DNA of 64,000 nt from Cyclospora cayetanensis (Eukaryota > Apicomplexa > Conoidasida > Eucoccidiorida > Eimeriidae), in NCBI RefSeq assembly GCF_002999335.1, contig NW_020312773.1:5001-69000 (forward strand). Reading direction: 5' to 3'. The position numbers and the translations under genes are program-made. Within the stretch, counting starts at the first letter, position 1. Each line of letters starts with the position of its first letter. Below, one piece after another: positions 22,173-35,900 of the stretch. Under the pieces are notes generated by a model. The model was not told where the DNA came from, ran no database searches, and saw nothing but the letters and a program-made list of their open reading frames with translations.

Positions 22173-24214
22173 ACGACGACCAAGCGTAGCTACAGCACGC
22201 GCAGAGAGAGGCTTTGAGTTTGGTCAGGGCGTCCTGCAGCCACAGGTCTCCATCCCCCGCTGCATCGGGCACAATTTAAATTCCCCTGGAAGAAATGCAC
22301 ACGAAAACGGGGGCAGAAAAGGGGGAAAAGGGGTGGGAGACGCGTGGCTTCGCGTGCTGTCGGAGGTAGGAGCGCACTCCTTCAGGCTCGCAGGACGCGC
22401 TCATCGGCAGGGAGGGGCCCCCTGGACGCACGCCAACAAGGATCGCAGGGCCCCCAATGCTTGAAGGAAAAGCCGCAGCAGGAGATAAAAAGAGAAACAC
22501 AGAGAGCTTAAACCCTAGAGCGTAAGCGCTACATCCTCGGCCCTGCTCAAGCTCCCCTGCGCATGCAGTCCAAGACCCATTCAAGATGGATGTGCAGTAA
22601 GCCGCCTTCCATGGAAACCCCAGTGCATGCATCGAGCGCCTAATTGATAGTAGAACACGGCCCTAATTACAAGAGAAAGGAGGGGGAGTGGCGGCACCGT
22701 GTTGGCCCCTAACTTGCCCTGTAAGGTGTCTTCGGCGAGGGGGAGGGGGGAAAAGGGGGGGCTAGGAGCACCCATCCGATGAACCCTTACCCGCCAGCAT
22801 TCCTGACTGCTGTTAAACGGATCTCTGTCTCGACAGGTTGAGCAAAAGCAAAAGATGCTGTAGCAGGAACCCTGCTTCTGTTAGTGGTGTGGTGGTAGTG
22901 GTGCTGCTGCGCCTGGCCTTCTTCGGGGTGCTCTGTGGAGGTGCCGCTGCCTGTACGTGCGTCGGCGTGCGTCTGCGAGCCTCTTTTTAGCTCATCTACC
23001 CACTGCCACCCTTGGGGCTGGTTCTGTTGTCGCTCGAAGATTCGTTCTGGAGGGAATGGGGTGCGTCCTGCAGCTTATCGTGTTTTGCCACTAGTCGCGC
23101 GGCCAAACACAATGCACTTCCAGCGTGGAGCGAGAACTCTGCATGACTGCTTGCCTGCTCCAGCACTAGAGCTGCCTTCATCGTTCCTTTTCCGCCTCGC
23201 CTTAGCCAGAGAGCCAATCGTTCTAGGGTTCTGCGATACGAGTGACAGACGATTTACACCGAGTTGCAGCCTCAAGGTCACTAGAGCACGCTTAGGATGC
23301 CGCCGCTGTAGCGTGTCATCTTCTATGATTTGACAGGGCTATGAGTTTAGCTCCAACCCGGACACAAAACAAGTGGCAGGTGATGAATTTCCCCCCTTCC
23401 TGAAGTGCTCTTTCCCCCCTTTCAACCCTTAGTGCACCTCTCAGGGGTCCAGTATCATTTGAAAATAAAGGAACCATAAGTATCCAGCTCGTCGGCTCGC
23501 TTACCGACTACGCAATGAACTTTTCGCACCCGGTTGCACATTCAAGCCTGTTGTGCATTGCCCCACGGCGTTGATTCTTGTTCGACGCTAACTAGCTTGA
23601 CTTTGCACGAAGCAGCAAATACGGGCAGTCAAGCCGAAGTGTGCAAAAGTGGAGTGCTTGCCCCACTATGGCTAGAAAGGTGTAAAATGCATTTTACGTA
23701 CCTACATATATGTATACATGCATGTATATACATATACACCTGCTAACACACACACGCACCTCCTGCATCCAGGGGCCAGCAAAAGCATGGTCGGCCTATC
23801 CATGACACATGCATTCATAGTGCACGTAATTCCAGTGAGCGAGTATATGAGCAGAGCAGTCGGCGAATTAATGTCAACGCATTTAGCATTGGCAGCAGTG
23901 CTTTCTGGGACATATAAGCATTACATCTGCAAGGTGGTCCTTTTTGTTGGTATAGCGAGGGGGAGTGGTGCAGGTTGGCAATGATATATGACGATGGTTT
24001 CTGCTCACTGCAGCGCGCCAGGAACAGGTTGGATGCGTGGGAGTGAGGTGACAGAAGAGCGGCGGGTTCAGAGTACCTCAGTTTGTCGTTGCTCCTTGGC
24101 TGGTAGGACATTCCCCCATGGTGACATACGCGTGCTTGAAAACAGCCTGTATAGGCTCTAGGCTCTCAGGGGGGAGGGTGATGCAGTAAATAGGCTAAAC
24201 TCTGCGTTGGTGCT

Positions 24215-24620
24215 TTGTACTACATTGCTTGTATTAACTGAGAATTACTAATGAATTGTTGAATGGGTTTGCATGTCATACCTCTTTCTGCTGCAAAAGC
24301 GTTATCGCGATAAATAAAAGACCCAATTTTGTGTGCTAGTGCGCTTGATGGAATGTGGGATTAGCTGGAACTGCTGGCATTGCTTGAGGGGTGCAGCAAC
24401 GCGCACACAAGTTCTCCCTTTCCCTTTAAGCCGGGGACCTGGAGGAGTATGGGCAGGGGGAGAAAGCTCATTGGAAAAGCACCCAAAGCCTATTTGTTTA
24501 TGTTGGGTCTGGGGTTGATTGTCTCTCCAAAGAATTATAAGAAGGAGCGGTGCAGTGGGCAGCACGCACATGAACTGTTAGGCTCCTGATCCCCAATGCC
24601 AGTGGTAAAGAGTCAGCAAA
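24215..24620 (+). repeat. Diverged dispersed repeat, copy B
   Basis: Direct-orientation partner of 14290-14745, about 9.9 kb away. Shared blocks include GAATGGGTTTG, CATACC, GCTGCAAAAGCG, GTGCAGCAACGCGCA, CATTGGAAAAG, GGGGTTGATTG and CGCACATGAACTG, in the same order as in copy A. Indels of 5-40 bases separate the blocks. No reading frame is conserved between the copies. Confidence 0.55.
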
Positions 24621-25654
24621 CAAGCTACAAATGTGACTAGCAGGCGCGTGCAGCCACAACACACGCAGACCGCAAAGGCGACTGCTCCTGTCTCCGAGGA
24701 AGCCCGTGGGAGGATTGCTGGCGTGGAAACAGCGTGGAAAAACAGCACGAAAAACCACATTAGTGGGGCAAGAGGTAGATGAAGGCACCTTATACTGCAC
24801 TTGTTGATCCAATGAAGAAATCATGAAGATCTGACTGTGTGGTTTGGCCGTTCGTGCATGCTGCTTGTCGTGAAGTAGAGTAGGCTACTTGGATGCAGCA
24901 GGAGTCATCATCGTGTCTACGTGCGCTACAAGTTGGCAAGTTTCACAGAGTATGAATAAGTGCTCGGAGTGCCTACAGGCCGCATAGCCATGCACATCTA
25001 TCTCATAAATGACCTGAACTATCTCCTTTTGCCAAAAGCTTTCGGGGTGATGTCGAAGGAGGGAGACGTGAAAGCGCATTTGCAAGGACACCTAGTAACT
25101 TTACTACGTCTCTCATTCGGTTTAGGGCTAAACATGTCTCTTTTCGGAGACCCTAGGCAGAGAAGGACACTCATGCTGTATGTGCAGCTAAGAAACCAGC
25201 AGCATGGGCGGCGGCAACAAAATCAACAAGCACGGTAGCAGCCGCAGCTACAGCGGAAGCGGGTGCCTCTTGAAGGATGTGGTGCAAATCGCAGAAAATT
25301 ATGCAGGATCCTGGTGGCCAAAACCTACGAAGACGTGGCCTCCAAGCGAGGGTAATTTCCGCTAGATGAAGGGCGGTGGAGAGGGAGCAGCACAGAAATT
25401 ACTAATAGGGTAATACACCGAGCGAACAAGAAAAGCGGGCAGTGAAGGCAGATACAATCAAGGAAACGGCGAAGAGAGCAGGCGGCGGCAAGCTAGGCAC
25501 AGCCTACGCAAAGGCCTCGCTAACAAAAGGGAAATAGCGACAGATGATATCAAAGTTTCACAGAGCTTGGCAGAGGAGCAGAGAAAGAGCTCAGGGAGAT
25601 TCAAATGCAAAGAGGGCCCCGAGAAGGCGTTCTTTGCGCGCGCGCACACCAACG

Positions 25655-25712
25655 CACACACACACACACACACACATACACACATACATACATACATACA
25701 TACGTTCATACA
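25655..25712. repeat. CA / CATA microsatellite
   Basis: A (CA)n run passes into (CATA)n units, flanked by mixed sequence. The ORFs through it are repeat artefacts. Confidence 0.85.
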
Positions 25713-25957
25713 TACACACGGACTGCAGCAAGCAGAAAAATAAAAGAAACGTTTGCCTGTCAAGATCAGTTTGATCACGTTGGTGCTTCGTGTACGTTGT
25801 TTCCGGGGAACGACTGCCCTTTACTACAATTCCCTAAGACCTCAACGGCACCCTGTGAAACCAATCGGGGGCATCAAATCCTTGAAGAAGTTACTTGGGC
25901 TCTACGGTTAACAGTTTTGCGTTTAGGGTCTGGAGGGCTAGCGCATGTACAGCCCTT

Positions 25958-26296
25958 TCACTGCCAATGGCCGTATATTGGGAGTCCTTCAATCTGAACC
26001 CTAGCCTCCCAACACGGGCCCTCCACAGAAGTGGAGAGATAAAGGTGTATGTAATCACATCTCTGTGCACCTTTCGGAAGTTTTTTTGCGACATCCAGAT
26101 CTATGCCAACCACTGCCGCAGGCTCACCAGTTGCTGCCGCCGTCGCCGCTGTTGCGGTCGTCGCCCTGGCATGCATTTTGTGAACGTCAGCATCTGTGTT
26201 CCCCCCATTTGTGCCCCACAAATTTTGTGCTTTTAGTCTTAAAGCATGGCAGCAAGCAGCTAATATTAACCCCAACAGAAAGAGCTGAGGAGACAC
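25958..26296 (-). CDS. Hypothetical small secreted protein
   Basis: A 112-codon minus-strand frame opens with a plausible signal peptide (MSPQLFLLGLILAACCHALR, cleavage probably after the HA/L region). An Ala/Thr-rich stretch follows, then a mixed C-terminal part containing AKKLPKGAQRCDYIHLYL. The last codons precede a possible donor (GGCA then GTGAAAG), so a downstream exon may exist, though I found none in phase. No family was recognised. It stands alone in a gene-poor region. Confidence 0.3.
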   Translation of the reverse strand: MSPQLFLLGLILAACCHALRLKAQNLWGTNGGNTDADVHKMHARATTATAATAAATGEPAAVVGIDLDVAKKLPKGAQRCDYIHLYLSTSVEGPCWEARVQIEGLPIYGHWQ

Positions 26297-26960
26297 CCGA
26301 GGTCACTTCCATGCGCGCTGGCCGAAAGGCCACCCGGCGGCGATGTGTGCGTCCCGCTGATATGCATTTTGTTGCTCACTTGTAACCCGCAAGAAACTTC
26401 AGCTATAGACATCTAAATCCAAGAACTGAGGGATCCAGGGCCTTTCCACAGGCTGCAAAGCCCCAGTGTGCACATTGCAGAAAAGAGAACGCCCGCTTCC
26501 ACTTTGTTGGTGTTGCTGTTGTAGCAGCAGCCACACCCATAGCTTGAAACCGGCAGAGTAGGGCATAGTGGACAGCTGCTGGTCGGCTCTCTGACCCTCG
26601 GGGCTCTGCGATCTCCTGCGTTGTAGTCAGAAGTGGTCGTTGGTGAAGCGACGGATACGGACTACATAACGGCAGGACCAGCACCACGAGTTTCTGACCT
26701 AGGCTTGTAAACACCGATTTCAGTGCACACAGCATGACGAGCTTCGATGAGAAAGAAAGCATGTATGTATGTGCTGCTGTAGTTGCAGAGTGTCGATTGC
26801 TATGTCTGTGCGCTACTGAACGTCACTGGAAGAGCCTCCGAGCGAGGGCTTTCTGATCCTACTGCAAATGCTGTTGCTGCTGTAGCTGCTGTGCTTACCT
26901 GCTGCTTTTGCTGTTGTGACAACAGTGCTGGGCTGCGGGGGTATGGGAGTTCTTTTGCAG

Positions 26961-29900
26961 GGAGGGCCTAGGGGAAGCAGCCACAGAGGCGCCTCATCCC
27001 TTTATGGTGCCTCAGGGTTCTGCAGATGTAAGCGTGGAGCTTAGGATGTTAGAAGTTATGGCTTAAAGCTCTTTGTAGAGCCGATTCAAAGTCACTACGC
27101 CCTCGCCTGGGAATGCTCCATGGCACCACACCTAGTTAGTGTTAGACCTCCGAATGGTCTGCACAGCCTGAACCCTCATTCCTGCGCTTCAGGCCGAGTC
27201 TGACCATCCCGCTCAAACAAATGCTCAAGAGGATGCCTTCCCAGAAGTGGGGTTGCCGTGGGCCTCTAGCATGGGGGTCTTTGACGCTGGACTCGGGTGG
27301 GCTGCCCCTACAGGGGCCCCCACTGGCCTCCTCGAGGAGGAGAGCTCAGCAAAAGGGCCCCCTCTGGAGGAAAGTTTGTCCAAGCGTGGGGATGAGGGAG
27401 AGGGCTGTTCGCTGGCGGCTGCGAGGGAGGAAAGCCACGCAGAGAGAGTCACACCCATGAGGAGCCCCCAGCTAAGTTCTTCTGGAGATCCTCGCGATTC
27501 AGTGGCGTTAAACTCCCCAGAAGGAGAGAAAGCTCAGGACCAGGAGGAAGTCTCGCTTGTCAAGAGGCCCAGTAAGGGAGCTCGGTTTGCGGAGACACCC
27601 GAGGAGGTGTCCCTTTCGATTGGTGTCGAGACGAGCCCTGCCAGCCGCACTGTTAAAGTGCTGATCTCTGATAAAGCAGCCACGTACAGCGACGGCATAT
27701 CTAGTGGAAGAAAGAGCATCAGAATTCCAAACATGCTTGCTCAGGAAGTCGCTGGGGGGGATGGTAAGATGCGCAACGCAAGGTGGCTTAAAGGGTAGGA
27801 CTAGAATCTGCCAAGGAGCCATTCTTTGAATGTCTTGATGCCTCTTGCGCGAAAAGGAGGTATCAGGAGCTGATTTTTGTAGCTTGATTATGTATGTATG
27901 TCTGGTATTTATGAGCATGAATTCTTGTTTTCTGAGAGCTCAGTTGTCGCGTTTGCCTGTTTGTGGGTTGAACGGACTAGATGACCTCGAGGTGCCACGC
28001 AAAAAGATTGAGGTAGTGTCTTTCTCGGAGGGGCGAGTAGTAGACTCCGCAGTGATGGCTAGGGAGGGCCTCGTTGTCACTGACAAAAAAAGCTTCATTC
28101 CTACAGAAGCGGCTAAGGCATACATCAGCAGCCTCATTCAAGAGTTCGACAGAGTGAAGAAGCAGGCAAGCAAGCGAAAGCCCTCTTCGCCATAGCTCCT
28201 AGCCTTTAGTTTCCATAGTGGCATACTAGCGCTAGAGGCCAAAGGATACGACCGCAAGCACAAGCTGCAAGCGTCTGAAAATGCGGCTAGAAGGGCACAG
28301 GGGCCTAGCCTTTCATTCACTCTTGCAAGACAGGCCCCGTCACAACACTGTTCAACTTCACGGATGCACACCAAACCGACCATCTTTAGAGGCCTGTGGA
28401 CGCCAAAGCTCCGTATAGGCGCACGCTAATGGCAGTATCTCGAGTAAAGAGACAGACCCATTTTCACGTGTGGATGATTTGTGTGTAGCAACTGGCGACG
28501 ATGCAAGAAATGGAGTGGCATTTTCGAATGGTGGAAGATGCGACTCGGAGGCGCGCGGCCAAGCAGGTATTTCAAAATTCCTTAACAAGTCTGTAAACTT
28601 TGAGCTGTCTTTCTCTCTCTCTTTCTCTGTCTCTCCCCCTCCTCTCTTCACGCAGATATTCGGTGTCTAGTCTTGCCTTCTTGGATGCTGGTTTGAGCTT
28701 TACTGGACGGCACCCGGTTATGTGACCATCTTTCGGTGCTCGGCAGCTTATGCCTATAGAGCTTGTAGCCCTTGATGCGCTTTTCTAAGGTGGAAACTCT
28801 TCGTCGGACTGCGGTGAGCAAGTGCACGATGCTGCTCAAGAAACTACAGAGCACGAAGGCGCGCCTCGAGTTCTACGAGCAGGAAAACAACGAGCTGCAT
28901 AAAAATTTTGAGGAGAGGGTCCAAGAGTTTAAGGAACAAATGCCCAAGACTATGCAAGAGCTCGATGGTATATACAAACGCCAAACACTTAACTGAGAGA
29001 CACGCTATGAGCCAAATACCACAAACCCCTCACATACGTATTCACCTTCCCATCCATCCGATATGCATACAGCACCGCACCATAAAATGCAGAAAGGGGG
29101 AGAAGGAAACGCCAGGCCCTGTACGAGTCGACTTTTCTGGGTGAAGCGAGGGGGCACAAACGACTCAGAGGTAGAGGAAGGAGAGATTTAGGGTGGTCTA
29201 TTGGTTTAGGGCTTTGGGTGTCAATTGCAGCGCAGTGGCAAGGAAGGATTGAGGAGCTTCGGGATGTGATTTTTAGCAGCCAGTCTGAGCTAGAGGTCCT
29301 AAAAGAGCAGCAGGATGATCTGATGCAGAACCTGGAAGAATTCATGAGCTTGTTGGGTGCCCACGTCCCTGAAGTCAGCAGCGTCAAGCAGAAAGTGGAG
29401 GCCTTTGCCGCAGCTCTCCGCGGCAAGCTGCAACAACACCAGCAGCAGGATATCAAATTTACTCTGAGTCTCATGATTGAAAGGGTAGTGGTGCAAACCC
29501 TCGAAAAGCAGCTCAAGGCAGCCAAAGAAGAAAGAAGCGCTGTCGCCCTCGCTGCCACACACAACCAGCAAGCAGAAACAGAAGAACGTGGCAGCCTATA
29601 CCACGAAGCTGAGCGCTCCCACGCAGGAATAGCCGCCCTTCAGGCCTCTCTTGCTGCCGGAGGAGGCGCAGGGGTATGCTTTAACCCTTGAACCCGAGTC
29701 TCTGAGCAGTGTATTGCTCATGCCGACCCTGATACAAGAGGCCAGAAAATGTTTGCAAAACGAAGATCTGCAAATTAGCGGAGGCTTTGGGGGCTGTAAT
29801 CATTTTTTCATGGGGACGTGCTGCAGGGCATTTGAGGACCTTCCCTTACGGTTTGTGGTGGGTTTGCGTGCAGACAGGTACCGCGGCTGGCAGAAAGCTG

Positions 29901-32900
29901 TCCGAAGGAGAACTGCAAGAGCAGCGAGGAATCCGAGAGCTTGAGGAACGCCTGCAAGCTCTCTCCAACCAAGTGCAAGCTCTTAAAGATGAAAATCACA
30001 ATGTACGGACTCGGAATGCTCAAACTGGCGGCTTCGGTATTCATCCTATGGGGTTTAGCTTCTAAAGCTCTGTGTTCTGGTCTGTCTACAGCTGCAAATA
30101 GCGCTTGTGAGCATGGAGGAAGTGGCGAAAAAAGGCGAGTCGCTCATGTGGCTTGAAGAATGTTTTAGCGCTTGCGCAGGTATGCAGCGGTTTAGAGTCT
30201 AGATTTGCGCTTTGGGGTGTGTCTGCTGTGAGGCTTAGGGGGAAGGGCCCAAGGTGGAGGCGGAGCAGGCATAGGAGCGTCAACAGTACAAATACTGAAC
30301 CAAGCAAAAGAGAAGAACAAACAGGTGCAAAGGAGCTACACATGAGACACCAAGACCTAAATCCTCGTCGTATGACGGACACACGCCATTGAAGAGAGGA
30401 GCTTGTGATACGCCTGCGTGTCATCTCGCCCTTCGCTTTGTTCCTGTGCAACCAAATAGCTATATTTTAACGCCTTCCGCCGCTTGCCTTAAGCCTGTGC
30501 GTGCTGTGTCGGTTCCCCTGCCTTTTGGCTGCTCTGTTGCCATCACGTGCACTCTCGACCTGCCTCCCGCCATTATTCCATGCCTCTGCTAGCCTCTTGG
30601 TTAATCGGCGTGGCCGTCTTGCGCTTTGCTTGCTGCGAGTGCACGTGACCCCTTCCTTGCGCATGGGCCTCGCGGTGTTGTTCCTCGCAATCCGGTGTGC
30701 GCTATCGCTATCCGGTCGTTTTGCTGCCTTGTGATATTCCACTGTGCGCATTCCAAACATACATACAGTTAGAGCAGCAGGTAGCAGCGCTACAGAAAAA
30801 GCTAAAAGAATGCGAGGCTGCTCGTGCAAAGGGCGGTTCCTCGAACAATCAGCAGATGAAGGCGCTCGAGCTGCAGCTTAAGGAGGCAGAAGCAGACAAA
30901 CGCAGGGAGCTCAAACTGCTGGAGCAGAAGCTAACCAAAAGCAGCGAGGTGAGCGCCCCACTGCATCCCATAGTCTTTGTGGCGGGTGAGACACCCACGA
31001 AAATGGGGGACGCACGGACGGCCGTGCATCGAGTGTAGCTTGTTGCCGTTTGCCGTCCTTGCGTAGTGTCATGTCGGCTCAGAGCTGCGGCTCGCGTTCG
31101 CGCAGGGTGCAGCTGCCGATGCGAAAAAACTCGAGGCTCAGCTCCACAGACAGACGGAGAGGGCAGAAAAAGCAGAGTCGCAATTGGGCTCTGCTACCAG
31201 CGAGCTCAAAGACGTACAGGCCAAGTATGACGCGCTCGCCAAGGAATTCGCGGTCAGGCAGCCATGCCTCATAGAGGGCTAAAGCTATGAAATCCATGGT
31301 TCTCGTACATCCACATAAGGCTGACGCGCATATCTACGTATATAAATCTATGCCACCAGCCAACCGCCTAGCCAGCCAGCAGTGCCCCTTATGCACACAC
31401 ATCTTCACACAGGTAAACACATGTAGGGGCATTGCGGCCTAGGTAGAGTCAGCACAGCCCCTCCCCAGAGCTTGCCTCATTCCTTTTCCTGCATCCATCT
31501 TCAGGATTTGCAGAAACAGCTGGCAGATGTACAGGGGCTGACAGCTGAAGTGTTGCAGCTCCAGGCCACAGCAGCGCAACAGAGCGGCATGATCAAGGAA
31601 CTAGAAGCCTCCTACCAGGTTTGAACAAGGAGAAAAAGGGCTTGGGGTTCCTGGACCGCAAGAGTGTGGGTATGGCCAAGCTCGGCTGAGGAGGCTGTAG
31701 AGGGGTTGACTGGCGCATGCCCTCGCTGGGTGTGATGTGGGCCGTTAGCGGTCGTTACCAGCGGCAGTCTTTAGGCGCAAGAAATTGACTCATAGGGGAG
31801 CTCGCGTTGTGCTGCTTGCTGCCTGGAGTAGGCGGAGAAGAAGCTTCGGAAGAAGTATTACAACGAGATCGAAGATATGAAGGGGAAAATTCGCGTCTTC
31901 TGCCGCGTCCGGCCATTCGCAAAGTACGAAGTGGAAAAGGGCTGCTCACGGAGTGTTGAGGTCATCGACGAATACTCCGTCAAAGTCGCCGCTCCAAAGG
32001 TAATGCTCCGCCCCCATCGACCCAAATTATAGGAGGAAAGAAACTAGGGGCCCGCTATCAGGGAGAGAGTAGAGTGCAAGGATGGCCAGAAACACGATCT
32101 TAAAGCATTCGTACGCAACAATGGCTCAAGCCTCACCAAAAGCAGCCTAAATTTGCCTTCTTCACTCCGGATCCACTTTGGGAAGTGGTGTCCTACATGG
32201 AGAAGAGAGAGGGCCTGTGGAGCAGAGTGACAATACGCATAACGAATGCACAGCAGCGAAAGTGTTGCTAGTCCCTTCATAAACCTAGATGTATCCTGGT
32301 CTGCCGGTGCATTTACTTAGCCATTCGCTTGCTAGGCCGTGCAGATGTGCGCGGGCTTTAAAGACAGGCAGCGAAAGGGCAGTTCTTTGGATGGACTGTG
32401 TGCTTTCCCTGTGGCACCGGTCTGCCTGCGGAAACACCCAACGCACTAAATGCAGGCGTCTAATAATAGCTCTGCACGTTCGCGGCTTCCGCTCGACCTC
32501 CTTTTGTGCTGCTGTGCACATATCTGTCCTTCGCAATTCGGTCAGCTTTCTGAGCATCTGTGTTTGCGAAGGCTTGCTAGAGGTGCTTGGTTTTTTGCCT
32601 GCCAGGGAGAGAAGGAGTTTACCTATGACAGAGTCTTCTCTGGAGAGAGCACTCAGGTATGGATGTAGAAAATCCTGATTCATCGGGGAATGTTGAGTGG
32701 CCTCAAGGTCGGTGTTCTGCTTGGCCAGAGTGTGCGGCTACCATAAGCCCGAGAAGCGACGAACCACCAGAAAGAACGCCTTCTAAAATGCCGCATCACG
32801 CTCTGTTCTGCGCACTGTGCAGGAGGAAGTTTACGAGGACACCGAACGACTCATTCAGTCCGTCATCGACGGCTTTAATGTGTCAGTCAGAGCACCCTCT

Positions 32901-35900
32901 ACTGCCACTGCTACCTGGCCGAGTGCACCGTATTGTACTCCCCGATTCCATGTGTCCACGATTGTGCTTATCAAGCTCCACGACTTGTTGTATCTGTGGG
33001 CAGTGCTCTACTATGGCCGTGTGTTCACGTCAAAACATGTTGGCTCAGTCTCTTCCCTCTGGGGTCGCGTACGTCTTACTGAAGCAGGGAAGTATTACCT
33101 GCCTGCCTGCCTGCCTGCACGTTGACGGTTGTGTAGTGCTACGTATATACAAATCCGCATCTCGCACATCCCTTCTTCATACCGTACTGCCATTGTGTAG
33201 TTGCACACCGTGCTTTGTTTTCGTTTTTCAGACGTCAAAGCACATAGAATAGCCTGACCAGCCGTCTGTGCTCTTCCCTGTGTGCCTGCTGGCATCGCCT
33301 TTAGCTGTGTTTGCTGTGTCGTTGTTGTTGCTACTGCCGCAGATGCATCTTCGCTTACGGCCAGACGGGCTCTGGAAAGACCTTCACCATTCAAGGCAAC
33401 ACTAATTATCCCGGAATTGCGCCGAGAGCCATCAAGGGGCTCTTCACGCTCCTCAATTCACTCAACCCCCAAAAGTTTAAATTCGAGACACACAGTTATA
33501 TGTGCGAGCTTTACAACAACCAGGCAAGTGCGCCCAGATGCAGAACATAGCAGAGAGAGTAGCACAGGGGAAAAGGGCACACAGGGGGACGTACGGAGGT
33601 AGTGAAACGCAGAGATGGGGGGCTGGCAACATGAAAGTCAGGAAGAAAGCCGCGCACGGGCATGTAAGCTCCCAAGCAATAGGCAAACACAGACAAAGGG
33701 CGATCAGCAAGAGGCAAGCCCGCACAGGCACGAGTACTAGGAGGAAAGAACTCTGCAGGCACACACACGCAAACACCAAACGGCGCACAAGCACACAGCG
33801 GCAGCCCATGTTTGCCAGATGCGAGGCCAGCTCACTGGAAGCATAAGGAGGGGGAGCAGTGTATTCTCTAAAGTTCGCGCTGGGGAGGCATTCTGGGAAG
33901 CCCTAAATCCTAATGAAGAAAACACTGTAGCCTTTATGCTCGTGTATGTGATGCATAAAATGCCATTTGATACACCGAGTAGATGATAACAGCAGTAGTT
34001 CTTGAACGTAACGGAATTAGGTGATCGTGGTATGGCTAGGACTGGCAGACTCAATATTGTTGCGAATTTCCCTACATCTAGAATAGAAAGCCTGAAACTG
34101 CGGCTCTCGTGTCAGCGTATCTACAAGCTTCTGTGTCGTGCTTAGTCGACTAAATATTCCTTCTGCTTTGGTGCTGCATGTTCACTCTGTGCATGTTGGC
34201 AAAAGTTTCGCGCCTGAAGTGGGTGCGCGAAGAATGCAAAGAATAGTTTTAGAGTGACACTTCGCCTTTTGCCTGAGCACGAAGCCTTATTCGATTGGTC
34301 AAGCACTGTGTGTGCACATAGTTTCATATTTCTTAGACATGTGTTAATCATAGAACGAGCTCCAAGGCGGGTACTGCAATTGGCGTGGACAACATGCGTG
34401 GGCCTTTGGGCAGGCCATTTCCGGTGCTTACTACTGTTGCTAACACGCAGCTGGTTGATCTATTGGCCCCACCTGAGGTGAAGAAGAATCCTCCGCCACT
34501 AGAAATAAAGAAAGACAACACAGGTATTGTGATGATACACGGGATCACGTTGAGGAAGGTAACTTCATCAGAAGCTTTAGAAAAGATATTTGAATACGGG
34601 CTGACCGCCAGACATGTTAGTGGCACTGCCATGAACGCGGAAAGCTCTCGATCGCACTTAATTTTCGCCGTCATCGTTAAAATCGAGGACTTACTCGAAG
34701 AAAAATTCACTATGGGCAAACTGTCACTTATTGACCTCGCTGGATCGGAACGCGTCTCCAAAAGTGGTGACTATACGGACAAGCCTAATAAGTTATCTAA
34801 GTCTATGAAATAATTAGATTATTTACAGCCAAGACAAACATTAAGCGTCCTCTAGTTTTCGACGTATAAAGGACAACGCGAAAAATATGAAACGCGGAGA
34901 TCCACCGTCCGACTTCAAATGTATCTCCAGGTGTCACAAAGGAGCGGTTGCTTGAAGCAAGGGAAATCAACAAAAGTCTCACGGCTCTAGGTGACGTCAT
35001 TTCTGCTCTTTCCAACGGTGGGCTGTCACTTGAGTAGCCTTTCCCTATCACGGCTGATTCGGCGTTTCATGCCTCCCCCCTATGTTGTTACAACTGACAC
35101 ATTGCTCTGCTGAGCCAACGGGACAGTGAATGGAACATGTGTTCTCCAATCATTTGCCGGTTGAGACGTCATAAAATATGCACACTCAAATCAGGCACGA
35201 GCTTGTAAACCAGTGTTCATGAACTTCAGAACATTAAAAAACAGTGATACTCCACCAAGTACACCTGCTGACCGCTTGGCAGATACTGCTGTATCTGTGC
35301 TTGTGCTGTTGTCTTTGTACATGTGACAGGTGAAACTTTTATTCCATACAGGAACCACAAGCTCACGCAAGTGATGAGTGACTCACTTGGAGGCACCGCT
35401 AAGACGCTGATGTTCGTCAACATAAGTCCAGCAGATTACAACACCGATGAAACAGTCACGTCTCTTATGTATGCATCGCGTGTAAAGCTCATCACCAACG
35501 AGGTGAGACGAGTCCCCGAGACCCGCCAAAAGGGGGAAAACGACGCATGACGAGTAGCGTTCACTTTTACGTTCCCCTCTAGGCGCCATTGGCTGAGAAG
35601 AGAGCGCACGGTGCCTTCGCTTCGATGTATTTTTCCTCGAAGTAGCAATCCATTTGACCATGCATTGCCCCCTTCCACAACGTCCTACTCTGCTGTTTTA
35701 GCTTCCAAGGCCCACAGGAATTGCCAGCGCCTCAAACATTGGGAGCAGCAAGTCGTCTCTGCCCATCCTGCATCGGCTTCAATGTTTCATCTTCTGCGAA
35801 ATTATTCTCAGTCAACCAAACAAGTTGAGTCCAAGCAAATTGTAAAACTGAAAGAGAGAGTAAAGAAGCTAAGCAATGCTCTAGAAAAGGCGAAGCGGGG

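Larger units (their letters stand above)
22173..26960. other. Long gene-poor stretch upstream of the kinesin gene
   Basis: Nearly 5 kb without a convincing gene. It probably includes the 5' region of the RS/Pro-Gly-rich gene (22.2-22.8 kb) and the promoter and first exon(s) of the kinesin gene (26.0-26.9 kb), neither of which I could define. It contains dispersed repeat copy B (24215-24620), a CA/CATA microsatellite near 25655-25712, and one weak minus-strand ORF with a signal peptide (25958-26296). Confidence 0.4.

Noticed and set aside
29190..29220. Telomere-like GGTTTAGGG sequence
   Set aside because: Only single copies are seen here and near 16965 and 25120. There is no tandem array.
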